Source: Anaerolineales bacterium (GTDB lineage Bacteria; Chloroflexota; Anaerolineae; JAAEKA01). From it: a stretch of 64,000 nt of DNA. Under the pieces are notes generated by a model. It worked only from the letters and a program-made list of their open reading frames with translations, was not told the origin of the DNA and ran no database searches. The stretch covers positions 620,001 to 684,000 of the forward strand of contig JACKBI010000001.1 of NCBI GenBank assembly GCA_020634615.1, given 5' to 3'. This document shows, piece after piece, positions 16,642 to 25,975 of the stretch. The translations under genes and the position numbers were made by a program. Position 1 is the stretch's first letter, and every line of letters begins with the position of its first letter.

Positions 16642-16669
16642 GTGGATTCCCGCCTTCGCGGGAATGACA
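16642..16669. repeat. ATTCCCGC-CTTC-GCGGGAAT element, family E copy 1
   Basis: A palindrome ATTCCCGCCTTCGCGGGAAT flanked by GTGG and GACA. It is the widespread dRS3-like dispersed repeat type. Copies also lie at 18994-19018 and (as a pair) 57659-57720. Confidence 0.85.
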
Positions 16670-16718
16670 AGCAACGTTGGCCTACCGATCTGATTTCTTT
16701 ACGAACCTCTAGCCGGAA

Positions 16719-17552
16719 CTACGTGAGCGCCAGCGACTTGAAATCGCGCGCTTGCTGGGTCAGCGCAGTCTCAACGGGCAACCGTTCCATGCTGCTGGCG
16801 CCGAAGAAACCGGCAATGCCGGTGGTGTGCTCGAAGATGAATCTGGCATCCTCTGGCATCGCGATCGGTCCGCCGTGACACAGCACCAGAATGTCGGGGT
16901 TGACGGCCTTGGCCGCGTCGTGCATCGCCTGCACCCGTCGGGCCGCTTCTTCCAGCGTCAGCGCGGTCGAAGCGCCGATAGAGCCTTTGGTGGTCAGACC
17001 CATGTGCGGTACCAGGACATCAGCGCCGGCCTTGGCCATGGCCACCGCTTCCTCTTCGTTGAAGACATAGGGGCAGGTCAGCAGGTCCAGCTCGTGGGCC
17101 ATGCGGATCATGTCGACCTCGAGACCGTAGCCCATGCCCGTTTCCTCCAGGTTGGCGCGGAACACGCCGTCGAACAGGCCGACAGTCGGGAAGTTCTGCA
17201 CGCCGTCGAAGCCCATCTCCTTGATCTGGCGCAGGAAGACCGGCATCAGACGGAACGGGTCGGTGCCGCAAACGCCTGCCAGCACCGGCGTGTTCTTGAC
17301 CACTGGCAGCACCTCGCTGGCCATCTCGACGACGATCGCGTTGGCATCGCCGTAGGGCAGCAGGCCGGCCAACGAGCCGCGCCCGGCCATGCGGTAGCGG
17401 CCCGAGTTGTAGATGATGATGATGTCGACGCCGCCGGCCTCGACGAACTTGGCCGAGATACCGGTGCCGGCGCCGGCGCCGATGATTGGCCGGCCCGCGT
17501 TGACTTGCGCGCGCAGCCGGGCCAGCGACTCTGAACGGGGAATGAATGGCAT
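16719..17552 (-). CDS. PEP-hydrolase-family TIM-barrel protein (Tm-1 C-terminal-half homologue)
   Basis: A 277-residue TIM-barrel protein: GRPIIGAGAGTGISAKFVEA at the N-terminus, NSGRYRMAGRGSLAGLLPYG, VCGTDPFR, GVQNFPTVGLFDG and LCHGGPIA. These match the phosphoenolpyruvate hydrolase-like family, which forms the C-terminal half of plant Tm-1 proteins. The start follows AAAGGAAACCACACC. It is downstream of the UPF0261 gene, the Tm-1 N-terminal half, and the two proteins probably act together. The reaction is unknown. Confidence 0.83.
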   Translation of the reverse strand: MPFIPRSESLARLRAQVNAGRPIIGAGAGTGISAKFVEAGGVDIIIIYNSGRYRMAGRGSLAGLLPYGDANAIVVEMASEVLPVVKNTPVLAGVCGTDPFRLMPVFLRQIKEMGFDGVQNFPTVGLFDGVFRANLEETGMGYGLEVDMIRMAHELDLLTCPYVFNEEEAVAMAKAGADVLVPHMGLTTKGSIGASTALTLEEAARRVQAMHDAAKAVNPDILVLCHGGPIAMPEDARFIFEHTTGIAGFFGASSMERLPVETALTQQARDFKSLALT

Positions 17553-17580
17553 GGTGTGGTTTCCTTTCGGTCTATTGCTC

Positions 17581-17640
17581 CTACTCGTCCTCGTCCTCGT
17601 ACTCTTCCAGCATCAGACGAGGAAGAGTACGAGGACGAGT
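17581..17640. repeat. ACTCGTCC-rich inverted repeat, family B copy 2
   Basis: The arm GGAAGAGTACGAGGACGAGT (17621-17640) is complementary to most of 17589-17608. It lies in the spacer between the two Tm-1-like genes of a probable operon. Confidence 0.82.
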
Positions 17641-17659
17641 TGGGGGAGTGATTCTATGC

Positions 17660-18868
17660 TCAGCCCAGCATCTCTTGCAGCAGTTCCGTCGCTTTGTCAG
17701 CAAAGGCCGGATCGTTGATATTGCAGTCGATTTCATGAACGGGGATGCCCGATTTGAGATTCGCCTTGATCGCGTCAAAGCACGCCGCGTCCGCTGCGGG
17801 ATCCCAGAACTGGCCGCCTGGGCTATCCAGTTGCGACACGCCCCGCAGCGGCAGCAGAATCGCCACCGGCCCGCTGGATGCGTTGGCAGCCGCGGCAATC
17901 ATCTCGCCCATCTGACGGTTTTCGTCGACATTCGTGCGCATCAGCGTCACGTTGGGGTTCCACTCGTAGAGGTTGCGGCTCTGATACTTGTCCGGCACCG
18001 TGGTGCGCGCCCAGAAGTTGGCCATGTCCACGCAGCCAGGCGCCAGCACCGCGGGAACGCCGGCCCGCGCCGCCGCCATCATCCGCTCCGGCCCGGCCGA
18101 CAGCGCGCCGCCGCAGACATGGTCGGCCAGCTCCGTGGTGGTGATATCCAACACCCCGGTGATGAACCCGCCGCTGATCAGCGATTCCATGGTGCGTCCT
18201 CCGGTGCCGGTGGCATGAAAGACCAGCACCTCATAGCCGGCCTGTTCCATGGTCGCCTGAGCGCGGTTGACGGCTTCGGTGGTGTTGCCGAACATGCTGG
18301 CGGCGATCAACGGCCGGTCAGCGGCCACAGCCGGCGCTTCAGCTTCCACCATGCCGCAGATCGCGCCGGCCGCGTTGGCATAGATGCGCCGGCTGAGCCG
18401 GTTCAGCCCAGACACGTCCACCACCGACGGCATCATGGTGATGTCTACGGTGCCGACGTAGGGCGCCACATCACCTGCGGCGACTGTGGAAACCATTAGC
18501 TTGGGCACACCTACCGGCAGCGCGCGCATGGCAGCGGTGGCGATGGCCGTCCCGCCGCTGCCCGCCATGGCCAGGATACCGTCCAGCCGCCCCTCGTCGT
18601 ACAACCGGCGGATGACGACTTGCAGCCCTGCGGTCATGACCCGCATTGCCTCGGTTTTGTCCCTGGCCGCGCGCAAGCTGGCAATGCTGCTGCCGCCGGC
18701 TCTGGCAACCTCGTCGTTGGAAATGGTGGGAGAAAAAGCCGCATCGCCGAGAATGCCGAAGTCCACGAGGACGGTCTCATGCCCGCGAGCCTCGATCAGA
18801 TCCTTGACGAACCGGTAATCGGCGCTCTTGGTGTCCAGAGCGCCAGCCAGTACAATCGTCTTTGACAT
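17660..18868 (-). CDS. Tm-1-like ATP-binding protein (UPF0261 family)
   Basis: A 402-residue protein: LAGALDTKSADYRFVKDLIE at the N-terminus, GILAMAGSGGTAIATAAMRA, GVPKLMVSTVAAGDVAPYVG, MFGNTTEAVNRA and LVFHATGTGGRTMESL are UPF0261 hallmarks. The N-terminal half of tomato Tm-1, which binds ATP, belongs here. The start at 18868 follows AAGGAGGCAG. The longer frame to 19069 would begin in a dispersed repeat and is rejected. It is the first gene of a two-gene unit with the TIM-barrel protein. Confidence 0.87.
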   Translation of the reverse strand: MSKTIVLAGALDTKSADYRFVKDLIEARGHETVLVDFGILGDAAFSPTISNDEVARAGGSSIASLRAARDKTEAMRVMTAGLQVVIRRLYDEGRLDGILAMAGSGGTAIATAAMRALPVGVPKLMVSTVAAGDVAPYVGTVDITMMPSVVDVSGLNRLSRRIYANAAGAICGMVEAEAPAVAADRPLIAASMFGNTTEAVNRAQATMEQAGYEVLVFHATGTGGRTMESLISGGFITGVLDITTTELADHVCGGALSAGPERMMAAARAGVPAVLAPGCVDMANFWARTTVPDKYQSRNLYEWNPNVTLMRTNVDENRQMGEMIAAAANASSGPVAILLPLRGVSQLDSPGGQFWDPAADAACFDAIKANLKSGIPVHEIDCNINDPAFADKATELLQEMLG

Positions 18869-18993
18869 ACTGCCTCCTTGCTGATTTCGATATCCGGCCT
18901 CGTTGCCGGAAGAAATGACCAACAGCCTTACCCACCCAGTGTCCATCTTTACGTCGCTCCAGTGATGGCGCAAGCCCAATACTGGTGAAGAAT

Positions 18994-19018
18994 GGATCCC
19001 GCCTTCGCGGGAATGACA
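18994..19018. repeat. dRS3-like palindrome, family E copy 2
   Basis: GGATCCCGCCTTCGCGGGAAT followed by GACA. It differs from copy 1 by one base. It lies in the 316-bp divergent spacer 18869-19184, where TATAAT (19123-19128) is the only other signal seen, without a good -35. Confidence 0.8.
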
Positions 19019-19184
19019 CTGAGCAGCAACGAACAGACTCAGTTTAGCGGATGCGCGAGCCGCGGTCAAGGATGCAGATCATATTGCACCGGGTTCGTCT
19101 GGTATGAAATCTGCGATCACGGTATAATTGCCCTCGGTGCGGCGACCGCCAACAGACTGGCCGCAGCGATTGAGGAGTGTGACC

Positions 19185-20246
19185 ATGCGTCGTTGGACTG
19201 TTATTTTGCTGGCAGCGATTCTAATAGGACTGGTTTGGGTAGGCCTGGCAGCCGGACAAGGTGGTCCGCCCGTCTTCATGCCGCTGATCATCGACAGCGG
19301 CCCGGATCAGGCGACGCCGACGCCGACGCGCACCACGGCCGCCACTGCGACTCCCACTGCCACCGCAACCCGAACCCCAACACCCACGCCAACCGCCACA
19401 CCCGGCGGAGGTCTTGCCGTCGAAAACTACCAAACCTACGTGGACGGCGTCGCCGGCGGCCTGCATGTCGCCGGCGAGATCTTCAACGGCGAGCAGACCA
19501 ACATGAGCCTGCTGCGCGCGAACATCACACTGCTGCAAGACGGCCAGCCGGTCTACAACCAAACCCAGCCCTCGCTGGTGTTCTCCCTGCGACCGGGCGA
19601 ACGAGCGCCTTTCGACGCCTCGCTGGGAACGCCGCCCAACTACACCACGTACACGGTCGATGCCAGCGGCCAGGCTACGGCCACCGATCCCATCGACCAG
19701 TTTGCGATCCTCAGCCAGCGCACGTTCACCGAAACGACCAACACCCTGTCACTGGTCGGCGAACTGCGCAACGACACCGGCAGCAACGTCATCTTTGTCA
19801 CCGTCACCGGCACCTTTTACCAGGCTGACGGACTGGTCTGGCGCGCCGGACAGACCTACACGATGCTGAACAAGCTCGCGCCCGGCCAGCGCAGTCCCTT
19901 CAAGCTGACAGCCTACGGCCCGCAGCAGATCGCATCCGAGGCGTTGCTGGTACGCGGGCTTAACGCCCCCACACCACCGCGCAGCGATCTGACAGTCGTC
20001 TCCAGCAATGTGGCCGTGCAGGGCACCATACTGCTGATCACCGGTCAGATGCGCAACGATGGCGCCACCTCGGCCAGCAACGTGCAGGTTGTGGCAAGCC
20101 TCTATGACGGCGCGAACCAGATCGTCAACGCGGCAACGTCGGGGACATCGACCCTGGCAGCCGGCGCGACCGGGCCGTTTTCCATCACCTTCCCGGCCAA
20201 CTGGCAGGGCTACACCACCATCGACCTCCAGGTTCAGGGAAGTTGA
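19185..20246 (+). CDS. Secreted/anchored protein with Thr/Pro linker and FxLYD-like repeats
   Basis: A 353-residue protein. An N-terminal signal/anchor helix (RRWTVILLAAILIGLVWVG) is followed by a low-complexity Thr-Pro-Ala linker (~residues 45-80). Then come three ~90-residue beta-sandwich repeats of FxLYD type (GLHVAGEIFNGEQTNM; LSLVGELRNDTGSNV; ILLITGQMRNDGATSASNV). The start follows GAGGAGTGTGACC. Its TGA overlaps the ATG of the next gene (TGATG), so the two are co-translated. A scaffold or binding role outside the membrane is likely. Confidence 0.78.
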   Translation: MRRWTVILLAAILIGLVWVGLAAGQGGPPVFMPLIIDSGPDQATPTPTRTTAATATPTATATRTPTPTPTATPGGGLAVENYQTYVDGVAGGLHVAGEIFNGEQTNMSLLRANITLLQDGQPVYNQTQPSLVFSLRPGERAPFDASLGTPPNYTTYTVDASGQATATDPIDQFAILSQRTFTETTNTLSLVGELRNDTGSNVIFVTVTGTFYQADGLVWRAGQTYTMLNKLAPGQRSPFKLTAYGPQQIASEALLVRGLNAPTPPRSDLTVVSSNVAVQGTILLITGQMRNDGATSASNVQVVASLYDGANQIVNAATSGTSTLAAGATGPFSITFPANWQGYTTIDLQVQGS

Positions 20247-22210
20247 TGCCAGACACGCGCGGCGCGGCACCCAAGAAACCGGGTTTCTCGGAAGAAACCC
20301 GGTTTCTGAGCGCAGTCGCTCCCGGCGACGGCTGGTGGGCGCTGGCGCTGGGTGTCGCCGTGCTGATCCTGTACGCCGTCACCCTCGCGCCAACGGTCGC
20401 CACGGTCTTCGACGACAGCCTGGAATTTCAGATCGTCCTGCCGGCCCTCGGCATCGCCCACCCCACCGGTTACCCTCTCTACACGCTGCTGGGCTGGCTG
20501 TTCAGCCTGTTGCCCGTGGGCGACGACGCCTTTCGCGTCAATCTGCTTTCGACGGTAGCCGGAGCAGCTGCGCTCAGCGTGATGTTTCTGGCTGCGCGCC
20601 AACTGGGCAGCAGCCGGCTGGCAGCCGCAGCCATGAGCGTGACGTTTGCGGTCAGCAGCATCTGGTGGTCACAGGCCACTATCGCCGAGGTCTACACGCT
20701 GCACGGACTGTTCGTGGCGTTGATCCTGCTGCTGACGCTGCTGGGCAACGGCACCCGCTCGCCCTGGCTGGCGCTGGTCTTCGGCCTGTCGCTGGCGCAT
20801 CACCGCATGACGCTTCTGCTGGCGCCGGGCGTGCTTGTTTACCTGTTGTGGAACGACCCCGGCGTGCTGCGCCGGCCGCGCGATCTGGGGATGCTGGCCG
20901 GGGCGTTTCTGTTGCCGTTGCTGCTCTATGCCTGGCTGCCGCTGCGCGGTCTGACCACCAGCTCGCTGGACGGGACCTACATCAATACCGTGCAGGGGTT
21001 TCTGCGCCACGTGCTGGCCAGCGACTACGGCTCCTTTCTCAGCAGCAACCCGCTGGCCGTGGAGCGCCCCGCGGGCTATCCCCTGAACCTGCTGACCAGC
21101 CAGGTTGGGCTGCTGGGGCTATTGCTGGGACTGGCCGGCTGGCTGCGCTTTCCCCAGCAGCCGCGACGGATGACGCTGCTCGCGCTGGTCTTCGCCGTCA
21201 ACATGATCTTCGCCGCGGCCTACAAGACCGCCGACGTCGATGTCTTTTACATTCCTGTGATCATGGTCTGGCTGCTGGTGGCGTCCGTGGGGCTGACCAT
21301 CCTGCTGGACAGCCTGGGCGCGATGCTGGCCAGCACGGGACGGCAGATGCGGTTGCCGGGGCCGTACAAAGCCTGGCTGGCCGGGCTGTCGCTGATTGTC
21401 CTGGCGGTGGTCCTGGCGCGACCGGCACAGGAAGCTCTGGCGACAATGCAAACCAGCACGCGGCTACAAGCATGCAACGAAGTACTGGCCGTAGGCGAAA
21501 CCCCAGCGCTGACGCCCAACCGCCGCGGCGACTGGAACGTGTTCAACTGCGGGCAGGCCATCCTCGACCAGCCGCTGCCCGAGAACGCTGTGATCATCGG
21601 TCTGCTGGGCGAAACGAGTCTGGTACGCTTCATGCAGCAGGCCCACGATCTGCGCCCGGACATTACAACGGTCACTGCGGACGACCAGACGGCGCGCTTG
21701 CAGGCAGTCGCTGAAGCGCTGGCCGGCGGCAAGGCAACCTACGTCACGCGTGAGATGCCAGGTCTGGCCGAGACCTACTCGTTGACCGCGCAGGGTCCGC
21801 TGATCCGCGTCTGGCCGGCCGGCGAGGCGATGCCCGATCCGCTGGCGCATGCTGTCGATGTTCCCTTCGGCGACCAAGTGCGGCTGGTGGGTTACGACTA
21901 CGGGCCGCTTGCGGCGCACGACGCGGCACTGCTGCGCCTGCAACTGGCGTGGCAGGTCGATGCGCCGGTGGGCGAGGAGCTAAAGGTCTCGGCTCGCCTG
22001 CTGGACGCCAGCGGTGAGATCGTGGCCAGCCAGGACGCCGTCCCCGTGCACTGGGCCTACCCCACCACCGCCTGGCGGCCGGGCGAGACCGTGATCGACG
22101 CATATGACTTTGTCCTGCCAGCGGACATAGATCCCAGCACTCTCACACCGCTGGTGATCCTCTACCGCTCGGCCAACGGGGAAGAAGTCGGGCGGTTTTC
22201 GCTCCAGTAA
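20246..22210 (+). CDS. DUF2723 membrane protein, probable lipid-linked-sugar glycosyltransferase
   Basis: A 654-residue protein with DUF2723 features: TLAPTVATVFDDSLEFQ (acidic pair in the first outside loop), IAHPTGYPLYTLLGWLF, then ~10 more hydrophobic helices to about residue 395. A C-terminal extracytoplasmic beta domain follows (~500-654). DUF2723 proteins belong to the GT-C superfamily (GT117). Residues ~10-21 (KKPGFSEETRFL) are encoded by a palindromic repeat. The ATG at 20246 overlaps the upstream TGA; a TTG one codon earlier is possible. Confidence 0.82.
   Translation: MPDTRGAAPKKPGFSEETRFLSAVAPGDGWWALALGVAVLILYAVTLAPTVATVFDDSLEFQIVLPALGIAHPTGYPLYTLLGWLFSLLPVGDDAFRVNLLSTVAGAAALSVMFLAARQLGSSRLAAAAMSVTFAVSSIWWSQATIAEVYTLHGLFVALILLLTLLGNGTRSPWLALVFGLSLAHHRMTLLLAPGVLVYLLWNDPGVLRRPRDLGMLAGAFLLPLLLYAWLPLRGLTTSSLDGTYINTVQGFLRHVLASDYGSFLSSNPLAVERPAGYPLNLLTSQVGLLGLLLGLAGWLRFPQQPRRMTLLALVFAVNMIFAAAYKTADVDVFYIPVIMVWLLVASVGLTILLDSLGAMLASTGRQMRLPGPYKAWLAGLSLIVLAVVLARPAQEALATMQTSTRLQACNEVLAVGETPALTPNRRGDWNVFNCGQAILDQPLPENAVIIGLLGETSLVRFMQQAHDLRPDITTVTADDQTARLQAVAEALAGGKATYVTREMPGLAETYSLTAQGPLIRVWPAGEAMPDPLAHAVDVPFGDQVRLVGYDYGPLAAHDAALLRLQLAWQVDAPVGEELKVSARLLDASGEIVASQDAVPVHWAYPTTAWRPGETVIDAYDFVLPADIDPSTLTPLVILYRSANGEEVGRFSLQ
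20274..20307. repeat. Paired-palindrome element (family F) inside the DUF2723 gene
   Basis: AGAAACCGGGTTTCT (20274-20288) and AGAAACCCGGTTTCT (20293-20307) are each self-complementary about the middle base and inverse to each other. They are only four bases apart, and are translated in frame near the N-terminus. Confidence 0.87.
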
Positions 22211-22235
22211 TTTCCTCAGTGACGATTCAGCCATA

Positions 22236-22320
22236 GACTTCGGAAGTCGCCGGTTCTATGTAACAACTAGCCTAACGCGGTGAGAGATGCTTCCACTTTG
22301 CTGCGGCGACTTCCGAAGTC
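22236..22320. repeat. Paired-palindrome element, family A copy 3
   Basis: Perfect 16-nt inverted arms GACTTCGGAAGTCGCC (22236-22251) and GGCGACTTCCGAAGTC (22305-22320), with a 53-nt unconserved interior. It lies between convergent genes in the 198-bp spacer 22211-22408, where nothing else is seen. Confidence 0.88.
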
Positions 22321-22408
22321 TGGCGCTCCGTGATAGCCTGAATGGTTACTTTCCTCAAACAGGTGTTTTGGATTGAGCAACGCGGGAAATGACAGGTCCG
22401 CGGCCGAT

Positions 22409-25400
22409 TTAGCGATCTTTGACTGCCTGCATGACCGAATTGGCATCCAGCAACGACAGCAGTTCATCGATCATGTCCAGATGCCCGCGGGATCGTCCCC
22501 GTGCGCGGGCCGCTTCCACGTCTGCACCAGGCAGCGCGGCCGCAGCGTCTTCCACCGGACGGCCGTAGACCTCGGCGAAGAACTGCGAATTGGCGACGAA
22601 GGGATGTCCGCGGAGCAGCGCCCAGATCTCCGTAGCCAACAACACGTCGCCGCGCCCGGCCAACAGCACCGCTAAGGCGGAGAAAGTAAAAAACAACGGA
22701 TTGAGAGCATTCCACTGAGGCAGCATCCGCAGAGCCTGCTCAGCGAAGTTCCATGCCGACGCGCTGTCTCCACGTGCATGCTCGACCCGCGCCAGGCAGG
22801 CCAGGCTGACGCAAACCTCAAACTGCCAGTTGTCGGACGATGCAATTCCGGCTGCTCGCTGGAAAACCTCCCACGCCTCGTCGTAGCGTCCCAGTGCCAA
22901 CAACGGCATACCAAGAAAGCGGGTACTCATAGCCAGCGCCCAGCCAAAGCCGGTTTCGGCGCTCAGCGCGCGTGCATTGCGGCCGTGCAACTCCGCTTCC
23001 TCATACTGGCCCAGCATGGTCAACGTCTCGCACAACCCCCAGGAGGCCAGCGCCCGGCCGTAGCGCACACCCAACTGCTCCGCGGTGGCCAACTGCTGCC
23101 GGCGAAGCTGAAGCACCTCCTCAAAGCGCCCCTGGATGACGTAGATGTAGTCCCGGCACTCCAGCGCCAGTTGGATGCTGGCCGGGTCTCCGATCTGCCG
23201 CAGGATTGTCTCTGCTTCGGAGAAATACTGCTCGGCTTTGGCAATGTCCAGTTCATGAAACGCGGCCTGGTCGCCCAGCAGCTTGAGCGTCGCAGCTGTG
23301 CCGCGAATGTCTCCCAGCGCGCGCCGGATCTCAAGACTGCGAGAGACGTAGCCGGCCAATCGATCCATTTTACGCCCAAAATCTAGCCAGCCCAACTGCT
23401 CCAGGCTGAGCGCCATCCACCAAAGCTCCCCTGCGGCTTCAAAGAGATCCACGCTCTCAAGATAGTCCAGGCGGGCCTGTTCGTGACCGCCGTGATACCA
23501 TCGCACCATGCCGCGCACCAACAACAGCAGCCCACGCTCCCAACGCACCTCGTCCGCGTCGATGCTCTGGTCTTGCAGGAGTGTCAACCCTTCCTCGACA
23601 AGTCGGGCCGAGACTGCGCCGCTCTCCAGCCCCGGGCTGAAACTGGACTGAAAGGCCAGCAGCATCGCCAGCGTGCGCCGCTGCTGCACATCGGCAGGCG
23701 GTCGTAGCGCGGCGGCAGCCAGGCGAAAAGCCGCCTCTCCCTCATCCTCGCGGCTCTGCAGTTCCAGATACCGTGCCAGTCCCTGGGACGCAGCCGTCAA
23801 GCGTTGGCAGTGGCGCTGGCCCGCGGCCCATTCCCAGCCCGTCCGAATGTTCTGCATCTCTGCGTCTATGGCATCCAGCGCCATCCGGCAACGCAGCCCG
23901 CGCAGCTCCCCGCCCCACTGCGCGATCCAGGCGCAGAAATAGCTGCTGTGTCTGTCGTGAGTAGCCTCTGCTGCAAGCGCGTCCTGTGCCAGTTTCTCGG
24001 CTGCGAACTGGCGCAACAACTCGTGCAGGTCGAAGCGGCCTGGCGCTGCGCGCCGTATCAGCGACTTGTTGGACAACACCAGCAGCTCGTGCAAAGACAC
24101 GTCGGCCACGGCCTGCGCCGACTCGCGAGTGAAACCGCCGCTGAACACAGACAGCCGGGCGAACGCGCCCTGCTCGCGCGGGCTGAGGAGCGCCCAGGAG
24201 TGATCGATGGCCGCCCGGATGCTGCGCTGTCGCTGCGGCACGTCGCGTCGCGCCGCCTCCAGGAAATCCAGGTCCGCGGCAATCTCGTCGGCGATCTCGG
24301 CCAGTGGCAGCATGCCTGCCCAGGCCGCGGCCAGTTCCAGCGCCAGCGGCATCCCGTCGACCAGGCGAGCGATGCGCGCCACGTCGGCATAGTCCGCACC
24401 GGCCACACGCACGCCGGCACGCTGGGCGGCCCGCACGAAGAGACGCACCGCGCTGAAATCCTCCACCGGCTCGGTCAGCCTGTCCCACGGGACGTTGACC
24501 GGCGGCACCCGCATCCCGGCGATCTCCAGCGTCCACTCGCCGCTCAGCCGCAGAGTCTCGCGTGATGTCACCAGTATCTTGAGATCCGGCGCCGCCAGCA
24601 GCATATCGGACACCAGCCCCGCGCCATCCACCAGATGTTCGAAGTTGTCCAGGACCAACAACGCCTGGCGGTCGCGCAGGAAGGACAACAACTGTTCCCT
24701 GCTTCCTTCGTTGTCCTGGTGGAACGTTATCCCAATGGCTTCGGCAATCGTGGGCACAATATGTTGCGAGGAAGCCAGCGGCGCCAGCGATGCGAAGTAA
24801 CTGCCGTCCGCAAACTGCTCGCCCAGCTCGGCCGCGGTCTGGATCGCCAAACGCGTCTTGCCAACGCCTCCTGTCCCGGTCAGCGTCAGCAGCCGGCAGG
24901 TCGGGTCCAGCAACAGACCGGCGATCTCTTCCAGCTCCGGACGGCGACCGATGAACGGCGTCGGAGGAACTGGAAGCGGCCGGCGCTGGGCAGCCAGCGG
25001 CTCAGGCGACGCAGAGCGAACCGACTCGTCGAAGGCGGGCTGGCGGGCGTCATCGGAGCGCACAGTGAGCTCGCCAGCCTGGATTCGTACATGCAGCGCG
25101 GTAGTCCGCGGATCGGGCGATGCGCCCAGTTCCTCGCGCAGGATACGAACGCATTCCTGGTATTGGCGCAAGGCCGCGTTACGCTGCCCGCTGAGAGCGC
25201 AGAGCGCCATCACCTGACGATGAGCGCCTTCGTCCAGTTGATCCAGCGCCAGCCAACGGCGCGCGCTGCCCAGCGCATCATCCAGATTCCCGTGCGCAGC
25301 CAATGAGCGCACCAGCCTTTGCAGGCCAGCGGCCACCTCCCGCCGCAACTCCTCGGCTTCGAAAAACTGCCACTCGTCGAAGGCTGAGCTATCGCGCAGG

Positions 25401-25828
25401 TTGAAGCCGGCCAGAAAGTCACCTTGATACAGGTCAACAGCTTCCTGAAGCGCAGTGATGCACGCGGCACATGGCTCGTCCGGGCGGTGGCTGTGGCCGC
25501 GCCAGGCCGCCAGCCCAGCGCGCATGGCCGTCACGTCAAGCCAGCTGTCCGCGGTGCCACTGAGACCGGCCACGTCACGCTCGACCACCAACCAGCCGGC
25601 GCCCAGCGCCGCGTTGATCTCCCACAATGCACGGCGCAGGTGTCCCAGCGCCTTGTCCTGCCGATAGTCGGGCCAGAGCAGGCCGGCCAGAAAACTGCGC
25701 TGGTGCTGACCACCGGCAACTGCCAGATAGACCAGCAGGGCAGCGGTCTTCCGGCGTTCCAGCGTCACCGGCGCGCCGTTGACTTCGAGACGCAGCGAAC
25801 CCAGGGTAGAGATTCGAAGAGAGGACAT
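22409..25828 (-). CDS. AfsR/SARP-like regulator: BTAD + NB-ARC ATPase + TPR repeats
   Basis: A ~1139-residue multidomain regulator. The N-terminal ~90 residues form an OmpR-type winged helix (LRISTLGSLRLEVNGAPVTL; KTAALLVYLAV) followed by a BTAD domain to ~245. An NB-ARC ATPase follows (P-loop LTGTGGVGKTRLA near 320; Walker B ALLVLDNFEHL; sensor ILVTSRETLRLSGEW; GMPLALELAAAWAG). TPR-like helices run from ~600 to the end. Such proteins are transcription factors that switch on ATP hydrolysis. No SARP target cluster is visible nearby. The start at 25828 begins the winged helix, but no good ribosome site is seen. Confidence 0.85.
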   Translation of the reverse strand: MSSLRISTLGSLRLEVNGAPVTLERRKTAALLVYLAVAGGQHQRSFLAGLLWPDYRQDKALGHLRRALWEINAALGAGWLVVERDVAGLSGTADSWLDVTAMRAGLAAWRGHSHRPDEPCAACITALQEAVDLYQGDFLAGFNLRDSSAFDEWQFFEAEELRREVAAGLQRLVRSLAAHGNLDDALGSARRWLALDQLDEGAHRQVMALCALSGQRNAALRQYQECVRILREELGASPDPRTTALHVRIQAGELTVRSDDARQPAFDESVRSASPEPLAAQRRPLPVPPTPFIGRRPELEEIAGLLLDPTCRLLTLTGTGGVGKTRLAIQTAAELGEQFADGSYFASLAPLASSQHIVPTIAEAIGITFHQDNEGSREQLLSFLRDRQALLVLDNFEHLVDGAGLVSDMLLAAPDLKILVTSRETLRLSGEWTLEIAGMRVPPVNVPWDRLTEPVEDFSAVRLFVRAAQRAGVRVAGADYADVARIARLVDGMPLALELAAAWAGMLPLAEIADEIAADLDFLEAARRDVPQRQRSIRAAIDHSWALLSPREQGAFARLSVFSGGFTRESAQAVADVSLHELLVLSNKSLIRRAAPGRFDLHELLRQFAAEKLAQDALAAEATHDRHSSYFCAWIAQWGGELRGLRCRMALDAIDAEMQNIRTGWEWAAGQRHCQRLTAASQGLARYLELQSREDEGEAAFRLAAAALRPPADVQQRRTLAMLLAFQSSFSPGLESGAVSARLVEEGLTLLQDQSIDADEVRWERGLLLLVRGMVRWYHGGHEQARLDYLESVDLFEAAGELWWMALSLEQLGWLDFGRKMDRLAGYVSRSLEIRRALGDIRGTAATLKLLGDQAAFHELDIAKAEQYFSEAETILRQIGDPASIQLALECRDYIYVIQGRFEEVLQLRRQQLATAEQLGVRYGRALASWGLCETLTMLGQYEEAELHGRNARALSAETGFGWALAMSTRFLGMPLLALGRYDEAWEVFQRAAGIASSDNWQFEVCVSLACLARVEHARGDSASAWNFAEQALRMLPQWNALNPLFFTFSALAVLLAGRGDVLLATEIWALLRGHPFVANSQFFAEVYGRPVEDAAAALPGADVEAARARGRSRGHLDMIDELLSLLDANSVMQAVKDR

Positions 25829-25975
25829 GCGGGAGAAGGTAGATGCGCTGTTGAATGGTAGCAAGTTCGTGCGCTACGCGTTATGCAACGATTTGCGCTA
25901 CGAAGCCGCAACGCACGCTTGCTATAGTGATGGTGACGTTAGAAACGGTCGATTGATGCGGAAAGGAACCCTATC

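Noticed and set aside
17657..19069. Longer start of the UPF0261 protein at 19069
   Set aside because: The extra residues translate a dispersed dRS3-like repeat, while AAGGAGG stands directly before the ATG at 18868.
18869..19184. Promoter for the FxLYD protein at TATAAT 19123-19128
   Set aside because: No -35 at acceptable spacing was found, so I did not list it as a separate promoter.
20059..21714. A 551-residue plus-strand frame overlapping the FxLYD and DUF2723 genes
   Set aside because: A +1 shadow with Arg/Gly/Ala-rich nonsense. The DUF2723 frame has the membrane pattern.
22409..25828. SARP-regulated antibiotic cluster next to the AfsR-like regulator
   Set aside because: The neighbours are a PfkB kinase, envelope proteins and repeats. 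No polyketide, peptide-synthetase or RiPP genes are present.
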